Of a DNA stretch of 64,000 nucleotides, positions 39,472 through 64,000 are shown piece after piece. The translations under genes and the position numbers were made by a program. The stretch spans positions 597,840 to 661,839 of the forward strand of contig JANPWX010000641.1 in the NCBI GenBank assembly GCA_024734555.1, written 5' to 3'. The stretch is from Trochalopteron elliotii (lineage: Eukaryota > Chordata > Aves > Passeriformes > Leiothrichidae). Position 1 is the stretch's first letter. The number at the start of each line of letters is the position of its first letter. The notes under the pieces are model-generated. The model had not been told where the DNA came from. It did no database searches and was given only the letters and a program-made list of their open reading frames with translations.

Positions 39472-39791
39472 CAGCACAAACACGTGTCCAGGGTCCCCAC
39501 CCCACAGCAGGGCTTGTCCCCAGGCCATGTCCTGCTGCCAGCAGGGACAGCTCCAGGCACAGCCTCAGGGATGTCCTGAGTTGCAGTGGAAGCTCAGCCA
39601 CCCCTCCTGTTCCTGCTCCTCACTGCCCTCCCAGCCTGGCTCTTTGGGGGTGGGATGATTCTTCACTGCCTGATTCCTGCAGGATAAAGGTTGTTCCCAT
39701 CCCCAACATCACATGGCCACGTTGCCTTGTAGCTGCTGGGGTTCTCCCTGCCCAGCTGAAGGCAGGCCCAGAACTGGGGCTCCTGTTTACT
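39472..39791. repeat. Duplicated segment, copy 2
   Basis: This is the partner of 35492-35824. It lies about 210 bases upstream of the CIMIP2A start codon in transcript orientation, so it occupies the gene's promoter-proximal region. High similarity implies a recent duplication or gene conversion. Confidence 0.9.
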
Positions 39792-39794
39792 CAA

Positions 39795-40100
39795 CAGTCC
39801 AGGAACAGTTTGGTTTGGAGGGGACCATAAAACTCACCTTGTCCCACCCCCTGCCATGGCAGGGACACCTTCCACTGTCCCAGGTTACTCCAAGCCCCAA
39901 TGTCCAGCCTGGCCTTGGACATTTCCAGGGATCCAGGGGCAGCCACAGCTTCTCTGGGCACCCTGTGCCAGGGCCTGCCCACCCTCCCAGGGAACAATTC
40001 CTGCCCAATCTCCCATCTAACCCTGCCCTCCTTCATCTTGAAACCATTCCCTTGTCCTCTCCCTCCATGCCCTCATGCCCCTCCTGTACATTGAGTTGAT
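39795..40100 (-). mobile_element. CR1 LINE fragment upstream of CIMIP2A
   Basis: Minus-strand CR1 with the usual 'ccagggatccaggggcagcc' core. It extends further 5' than its neighbours, to sequence like 'ttcccttgtcctctccctcc'. It sits between the CIMIP2A start and the plus-strand membrane-protein exons. Confidence 0.85.
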
Positions 40101-40340
40101 CAGCTCACAGGTCTTTGGGAAGAAAAACATGGAATATTTCACATGTGAGCTTAGCAGTGGCCACCAATGTAGTTTAAACTTCTTGCATATGAGATGTTTG
40201 AATTAAAAATTAAGTATTTATAAGTGTGCTTGGCTTTTAGACATCTCACTGGGCTGAGTGTTCTTCAGCCTTCCAAAAAGTATGTATAACTTGTGAAGCT
40301 GAAAATTATTAACTTCTTCCTCCCTAAATTCCCCTCCCAG

Positions 40341-41238
40341 GTGACTGGACTTGCAATTGGAGCTGCAGCCATGCTGGTACTTGAAGCAGTTATTCTGTTC
40401 GTCATATATGGGATAATGAGACTATCTAATTATCAAATACTCACTATGTAAGTTTTCAAACCAGTTTTTCCATCCATCTTGAGCCTTTTTGTAATTTTCT
40501 CTGGTAGCTGTTTGCTGTAGAGGTGTGGTTCCTGCAGGACAAACAGCTTTAAAGGATGGAGAACTTGTGTTGATTCACTTCCTCAGGTCTGCACTCAGAA
40601 CTGGCACATGCAGGACCTGCAGGGTTTATTTCTCTGCTGTAGGAGCAGTGGCAGCCTCAGGATCAGTTGTGAATTATGGAGGTGATTTCAACCCTACTGT
40701 GATTTCACTGTCACTGGCAGCAGAAATGATTGAATTAGAGGTTTCCTTCAGGAGATGAAAACTCCCCAACCCCTCTGTGTGTTTGGAGAGCCCTTTGTCT
40801 CCTCTGGGCTGAGGTGGAAGCCCAAGGCAGCCCTGCCTTGGTGTGCCTTGGCCAGAGCTGGGGAATGAGGGATCCCAGGGTGGTTTAAATGCCAAACACT
40901 GCCCACAGGGGCTGTTCTGGAGGCAGCAAAGTCCCCAAGCTGTGCTCAGGTGTTTTCCCAGCTGCTGAAGGTGGTTTCTGATGTGCTGCTTCTGTTTCAG
41001 AACAACTCCAGCCACACGTGCCTCAGTACAGGTTTCCAAGAGCAACAAAGTGAATTTTGAGGGGCAGATCATGAGGAAGATGAGGGCACCGGGCACAGGG
41101 GGAGGGAAGGAAAGATTAAAATCCAGTTTGGGAGGTGTCAAGTTTGAAATACTTCACTTGCTGAGCCTGGCCCAGGTCCTTCAACCTATAAAATCTCACT
41201 GGGATTTTTTGGGTGTTTCAGAATTCCTGCAATACTGA
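40341..41238 (+). CDS. Unrecognised single-pass membrane protein, 3' exons
   Basis: Exon 40341-40447 has a strong polypyrimidine acceptor (ttcccctcccag) and a consensus donor (GTAAGT). It encodes a membrane helix, MLVLEAVILFVIYGIM, followed by RLSNYQILT. It splices in phase 2 to 41001-41238, whose acceptor is ctgtttcag, and that exon encodes a basic tail (TPATRASVQVSKSNKVNF) ending at a stop at 41236-41238. If translation starts at the internal ATG at 40371 the protein is about 104 residues. Otherwise an upstream exon that I could not find supplies an ectodomain. I do not recognise the family. It is divergent from CIMIP2A and convergent with the DDR-like gene. The exon may also end earlier at an internal donor, so the tail after about 41140 is less sure. 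Confidence 0.4.
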
Positions 41239-41369
41239 CTGGATTGCTGATGGAGCAGCTGTAGCTTCTCTTTCTGGCCAGACCTTTCCTCTTTCAAGAA
41301 TATTTGCAGCCAGTGAAGGCAGTAATAAATCAATGAACATCTGACTCTTGTATGGAATTGATTAAATAT

Positions 41370-41485
41370 CCCAGAATCTCAGACTGGTTTGGGTTGGAAG
41401 GGACCTTAAATCATCTTGTTCCACTATCCCAGGTTGCTCCAAGCCCCATCCAATCTGGCCTTGGAGACACTTCCAGGGATGGGGC
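41370..41485 (-). mobile_element. CR1 LINE fragment
   Basis: Short minus-strand CR1 3' end starting at 'agaatctcagactggtttgg'. It is internally shortened relative to the copies at 35334 and 39795 and lies just beyond the membrane-protein stop codon. Confidence 0.8.
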
Positions 41486-44308
41486 ACCTGTGGAATATTT
41501 GAGGTTGTTCTTACCTGTTGAGGTGCCTAATTTCCCTCAAGCTTGTATCTGAGAGGATCAAAATGCTCCTTTGACTCCTGTCCTTGGTGCCTAAACTGAG
41601 AAATCTGATATTTTCAGCCTTTCTAATAGGTATTTGAGTTTGCCCAAATATGCCAGCTCTGCTCAGGGTGGGTGGCTCTGCCAGGGAATGATGGCTCAGC
41701 TCAGAGGGGCACAGTGAAACCCAAAAGGCAACAGGTACAGGATGCAAGGGGAAAGGCCCACCAGGCACAAGGAGAAAGTTCTTCATGGACACAGAACAGC
41801 TCTGGGACAGGGTCAGGGATGGCATCTCCAACCCTGGAAATTTTCAAAGCCCAGAGCCCCCCAAGGGAACTTTGAAATTAGCTCAGTTTTAAGTGGACAG
41901 GTTGATAAGGGATCTACAAAGGTCCCTTTAGGCTCCTCCCAGCCTAAAGCATCTGATTTTAACACTGAGATGAAAAAGCTGCTTATTGAAATGCAGCACC
42001 AAGCAACAACCCCAGGCCCCACCAGCACAAGGGAATTTGGGATGGCACCTTTCCAGCATCTCCAGAAACTCCATTCAAAACTCTCTTCTTTTAATGGTCT
42101 GTGGCTGCTCCCTCCAAACCCAGGGGTCACACAGTCCCTGAAGAGCTCCTGAACAGCCACACCAAAATGTCAGTTCTCAGGGCAGACACTTGGGTGCATA
42201 AAAAGAAGTAGAAATTCATTTTTGTCAAGGTTATCGTTAGAATTTATTGATATGAGACAAACTTTGTATGTCACCATGTCAATGGAGGAACAGCACATCC
42301 AGATGTCACAGAGGCACAGGAGACCACACACCTGGCTGGGTGGCACTGGGGACAATTCCTGGGGCAGGAATGCTCCAGAAATACCTTGGCTGAGTGGTTT
42401 GCCAGACAACAGCACCCAGCAGGCTGCAGCAGGGACCTGCTGGCTCTGACTCTCCACAGGGAAGGGCAGCTCACCCCCCAGCCCCTCCAGTCACAGGGGA
42501 GGGAAAAAGAAAACCTGTTTGGGGATGAGATTTCAGGAATCCCTGCAGATAGATGAGAGCATTTGGGCCCTCTGGCTCCTCAGCCCTAAAGGGGCTCAGA
42601 GGAGCAGCTGGGGTGGGGACACATCCCCAGCAGGACAGCCCAGGCATGGCTGGAGCCTTCCCAAGGAGCAGACACAGCTCCAGCCTGGCATCTGCCCATT
42701 CAGAAGCAGGGTTTTTCTTTTAGCACAATTATCCCTGTGTTGTAACCACTCAGACATTCCCCTCTCAGCAGTGCCCTCTTGCAGCACAGCCAGCCAGTCA
42801 TCTATGCTTGTGGCTAAGATGAAAGTTATCTTTATAATCTTTACTGGAAATACATTTTATGCTGGATTCTACTTAAAAAAAAAAAAAAAGCCAAGTGCTG
42901 AGCTTTCATCTTCTCCCAGCTTATGAAATATTTGGTTTGGTCCTAAGTATCTTGCTAAATGATTAGAGAGGGAATAGCAGAGTATTCCCCAGGCACCTGG
43001 TAAATCCACAATGGATTTATTGTAGAAACACACTGACTTCTCTAACTCACTCCAAATGGATTTCAGAGCCCTCTAAAACCCTCCAGAGAATGAGCTGTTT
43101 GTGACAGGACACACAAAAAGCAACCCCAAGTTCAGTGAGCTCCACACTGAGATAAAGGACAGGCCACAGCAGGGGACATGCCAGCCCAGCCCTGGGGACT
43201 CGTGTGACACAGCAGTGACAGAGCCTGGCACCAACCTGCTGCACACCTGGAGAGGAACCTCTGGCTCCAGACACACCTGTGAGCTGTGTGCTCCTCCTGT
43301 CCCTCTCGTGGGAGCTGTGACAAGTGACAAAGAGGGTTCTGCTCTCAGCCACCCGATTCCACCAAACCTAAGTTCCCTCTCACACGTAACAGCATTGATT
43401 TAGAGATCTCATATTGATGGGTAATTATACAGGATTAATTGCACATCAGTCCATTGTGGCTACAAGTTCATTAGGTTAATAAATCTACATAGTGACAGTA
43501 GTACAGTATCAGCTACTTCTCAATACAAACTCCCTACCCTAACCTTAATTTGTAGGTCAGAGGAAGACCTTCTAACACAGTGACCTCCCAATGACCTTTA
43601 ACATTCATTTTAAAATCATTTTTTTCTAGAAAACAACAACAAAAAAAAATCCAGTGTGGGGAAAATGCACATATATAACCAAAGCAGTGCTTAACAACCA
43701 CAGGAAAACAGAACATCATCTTGGACTCTTGTTTCAGCATCTTCTGTGGACCCTGGCAGTGTCACTCCCAAAGGGTTCCCAAATGCTCCGTCAGTTCCCA
43801 AGTCCATTAAACCATTTCCCAGCTCCAGGTGTTTCTGGCCTCTCACCATTGTCTGTAGCAAGAGCACACAGAAACACTTGCTCATGTGCACAAGACTTTC
43901 ATCAGATTCCATGGAATAGCTCTAGAAGGCTGCAGTCTTTCCTTCCAGAAACCTGTTCTCAAGTGGCAGCACTCTCACCGACCGGCGCCTTCTCTTCCAG
44001 CCAGGAGAGAGCTCCAAGTCCCTCCAAGTTTCACTCATTCCTTTTTGCCCAAAGGTGTATGGGCATCCAATAAAACCCCTCTCACAGTATTCCCAGGAAA
44101 TGATTCAGAAGAGGAGATGATTTTTCAACCAAATGAGATCCTCTGGTCCTGTGTGTCAGACCATGGCCAAGAGAATGAGCAGCTGCCATGGACGTCCCAA
44201 GTGAAATAGGGCCCAGTCAGGGAGGGGAGAGAGGTGGCCTGACTGTGAGGGACAGGCAAAGAGACCCCAAAGTCACTTTGTTCTTGACACTTGGCCTCTT
44301 TCCTGGAG
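41486..44308. other. 3' flank of the DDR-like gene; no further gene seen
   Basis: This 2.8-kb stretch includes the probable 3' UTR of the minus-strand receptor. Candidate minus-strand AATAAA signals (TTTATT on plus) occur near 43015 and 42241. It also holds one copy of the 140-bp dispersed sequence at 42358-42505. No exon with family similarity was found. Confidence 0.45.
42358..42505. repeat. 140-bp dispersed sequence, copy A
   Basis: This segment matches 47117-47256 closely in the same orientation, sharing for example 'ctgagtggtttgccagacaa' and 'ggctgcagcagggacctgct'. Flanks differ on both sides, so it is a dispersed unit rather than a large duplication. I do not recognise the family. Confidence 0.8.
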
Positions 44309-60930
<16,622 letters not shown>

Positions 60931-63900
60931 CTGGAAAGGGGAGAAGAGATCCATCAGAGAGGAGATTTACTGGCACCTAAATCAAGCCCCAAGGATGTTC
61001 CATCCATGTGCTGGTTTCCTGAGCTGCTAACCGGCCAGCAGTAGTTCTTGGACCAGCATAAAAGGAAAGTTTGGTGGGTTTCAATCTCAAGCTGTAGCGT
61101 GGTCTGAGGCTTGGAAGAAAGAGAGGACCCTAGGCGTGGGTTGAAGAGATTCTATTCCAGTGAACTCCACGTGCTTCAGTTCTCTCCCTAAATACTCAGG
61201 GCGTACCCTGAGCAGGGGAGAGCCCAGAACCAATGCGGGGGAAGGAAGGGGGTGGTTCAAGACAGAGGTGCTTAACACAACAATGGGAAAGGTGGGTGCT
61301 TGAGCACCTGGTCAAATGGGAGAACATTTCCCGCAGTTCTTTCTCCAGGGTGATACCACAGGGAATTGGGGGTGGGGGTGTTGAAAGGGATATACCAATA
61401 CAAGCAAATAAACAAAAAATATATACAACTTTGAAAAACCCTTATCATGCACAGCAACACATTCACAAAAATTTTCCATTCCCAGTATCTTCCTGTCTGA
61501 ATGCAGAATGAATGATTTCTTCCAGTGTGCAATGAGAACACTGGGCAAAAAGCTGTTCTGAAACAGCTCTGAATTTTACCTGCAAAAGCTACATTAATGG
61601 TCAGATTCTGGCAGGCTCTTCCAAAGGCCCATATAAAAAATCAATCCAGCAAACCCTCTGCTAATCTAAAGCCTTGCAGACCAATTCTCTTTGAACATTT
61701 AACCTAAGGAGGGAAAGAAAAAAACACAGCTAAACTCTTAGTGTTAAAAATTTGGTATTATTTGAATTGCTTGACATAAGTAGCTGGAATTATTAGGCCA
61801 CAAATTGAACTTTATCTGAACTACATGGCTCTGTTCTGCAAATCAAAAATGGACTGGAGTGAACCCTGGAGCTAATAGTCTGATCATTAATAATAGTAAA
61901 GATGGATTGTAGTGAAACTTGTATGTAACAATCTGATCATTAACAACAGTTAGAACAGACAAAGCTGCAGTTTAAATATTACTCAAAGATCAACAGCTGG
62001 AGTGGACAGCCCATAGATTGTGGTCTGTGAACTGTAACAGCCATGTTAAAAAAATGAACTACTGAACCCACCAAAACCCCCACAGAAACCAGTCTCAGAG
62101 GCCAGTGTGGAAACAATGACACAGCAGCCATTTGGTAATGAAACAGTGAAGCAATAGAGAATCCAGACACTAATACTGCTCTTGGATTATTCTTCTGTTC
62201 CTCTTGGCATGAGGGGTCTCAGGGATTTCTTTGTCCTTGGTCCCTCTTTTGAGGTACCAGCTCGAGCTATGACACACCACAATTGATCTCTGCCATTAGA
62301 TGAGAATTGTGTCCCAAATTTCTTAGCATTTAGAAACTTTTAGCAGGTGCAGTCTAAGCTAATTCCTCCCAAAAACCACAAACCAGGACAAACCCAGGCA
62401 GATATTCCCCTGACATACACCTGCTCTGCTTTCACCTTGAAGACAACTAAGGATCTGAGTTTTAGGGAAAGCATCCATCAGCTTCTCCTGGGGGCTCAGC
62501 ATCAAGCTGAGTTCTGTTACAAAGACCTGAAGCTCAGGACCACAATTTCTCAGCACTGTGGCCACCCACCAGGAACCAGGAGAAATCAGGTGATTCAAAA
62601 TGTTCAGTATCCCTCAGCCTGCTCCATTCTCACAGCCACGGTGGTCCAACCCTCCCCAGCCACCCCAGGAACCATCTCCTAGTGACTGTGGAGTATTTGC
62701 CACTGTGACAGCAACAGTTTCCAAACCACCTACAGCCCTGAACCCTATTAATTGCTTGGTCCTGCAGTGAAAAGCAGTCAAGCACTAATGAGGACAGCCG
62801 GCCTGATGAGCAGCAAAAAGACAAAAGGAGGGGATTTGCATATAATTATGACCAGATGAAGCTGAAACAACATTATTCAATAAGGAGAAACAGTCATTCA
62901 TAACCAGGCAGGAAAGCCTGATGCCTGGAATATACAATTTGTGCCATATTTGGACAGGAGTTGGATGTGTTTCCATCCTGGACTGATACAGAGACATTTT
63001 CTATTGCAAACATCTCCTGCTAAAGTCCAATTTTACAGCAGGCAAGCCTGTGCAATGCAGTTGCAATGTTGCTAACGTTTATTTTTAATACTTTCTTGGA
63101 TGCTGGGAAAGCTCAGAGGACTGGGATAAAGCTGACAGGTAAGAGGATGCAAAAATTATCCCCAGACCACTTGGCCTGTACAAAAGAAATGCAAAGGTGA
63201 AGGAGGCAACATTCAATAAATAATGAAGATTAATTTATGCTAATCAGAACAGCTTTTTAATTAGATGCTAGATGAAGTAGCTGTTCTTATGATCTGATGT
63301 GTTTGGTTTATCAGGATGGTTGTGTTTACAAGACAGATTTTTGGAAGGCATCTGTCCCCAATTAGCATAGTGTGGGCTTGTGTATTATATTAATTTGATT
63401 AAACATTATGAAGTAGCAAGTCTTTCAAATTTTAAGGCACAAATTCTTCTCTATTTTTCTAAGAGGAATGCATTCTTAAATCAAAATTATTTGCTACTTT
63501 TTTCAGTGACCTGAGGGAGACAGCAGAATTGCTAGCAATAAAATAAACTAAATGGGAGGGAGGCAGTTTCCTAAAATAATCTCAAGGACTGACTCATGTC
63601 AGGGTAGTGAACTCAGGGACAAAATCTAAGTGATGCTTTCCACACTGGACTTTTATCCTGGACACCAATAACTTGGAACTGATTTTTAGCATGATCCCAA
63701 AACCTTAATGACCACTGGCTCCTTCTCCCTTGGCTTGGAGGATTAATATCATCACAAGATTCACAAACAAAGAGGAATCGTCCAAAAGCAGGAAATTGGT
63801 ACCATTCTTTTATGCAATTTGATGGAAAGCCTGCATCCAGATCCAGATTCTGTACCTCCAAAAGGGTAATCAGCAAAGAAAGAAAGGATTGGGTGACTGC

Positions 63901-64000
63901 TCTGATAATGACCCTTGGTCTCACCAGGAAGGCATTGAGAAGTCCTGCCAACTTAGTTTACTGAAGCAAAGATTAAGAGAGTGCTTTAATCATGGTTTAG
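60931..64000. other. Receptor intron, no exon seen
   Basis: The next upstream DDR exon (ending in a segment like IRNFTTMK in DDR2) is not visible to the window edge. This 3-kb stretch is therefore the 3' part of a large intron. The 112-codon minus-strand frame at 63613-63951 shows no domain or splice context. No classed repeat was recognised. Confidence 0.6.

Noticed and set aside
63613..63951. 112-codon minus-strand frame near the window end
   Set aside because: Checked as a possible discoidin-domain exon of the receptor; no DDR motif matches and no family was recognised.

Overview
This is vertebrate nuclear DNA, most likely avian. Genes are split into short exons with canonical GT-AG introns. 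CR1-type LINE fragments dominate the interspersed repeats, with no mammalian-type SINEs, and three solo LTRs carry 6-bp target duplications. The order TUBB4B (+) tail-to-tail with CIMIP2A/FAM166A (-) matches human 9q34.3 and, as I recall, chicken chromosome 17. A songbird is plausible, but the sequence alone does not prove it.

Layout. 1-1668: a 43-base A run, a CpG-rich stretch and two opposed CR1 fragments. 1669-14014 (+): a complete nine-exon membrane NTPDase of the ENTPD2/ENTPD8 type, 498 codons plus stop. Its apyrase motifs are eroded at positions the enzyme normally needs, so it reads as an intact gene for a probable pseudoenzyme. 14015-22411: intergenic DNA ending in a GC-rich minisatellite and a 91-base assembly gap. 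22500-25131 (+): CpG-rich TATA/CCAAT promoter and the four-exon TUBB4B gene (445 aa, class IV beta-tubulin). 26883-39262 (-): CIMIP2A, a ciliary doublet-microtubule inner protein, with an in-frame 3 x 30-residue tandem expansion. 40341-41238 (+): two spliceable exons of an unrecognised single-pass membrane protein. 44309-60930 (-): the 3' ten exons of a discoidin-domain receptor tyrosine kinase, from the membrane-proximal ectodomain through a fully intact kinase. The 5' exons lie beyond base 64000.

TUBB4B and CIMIP2A are functionally linked, as axonemal beta-tubulin and an inner protein of the axonemal doublet. The receptor is the most interesting locus. Its transmembrane and juxtamembrane parts look DDR2-like, other parts look DDR1-like, and it matches neither closely. 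It sits beside TUBB4B just as DDR1 sits near TUBB in the human MHC. Because 6p21, 1q, 9q34 and 19p13 are the MHC paralogon, I infer a third DDR paralogue kept in this lineage. The locus also contains decayed duplicate exon pieces and three antisense solo LTRs in its introns.

Limits: exon boundaries are read by eye from splice consensus, reading phase and family similarity. No alignment or expression data were available.
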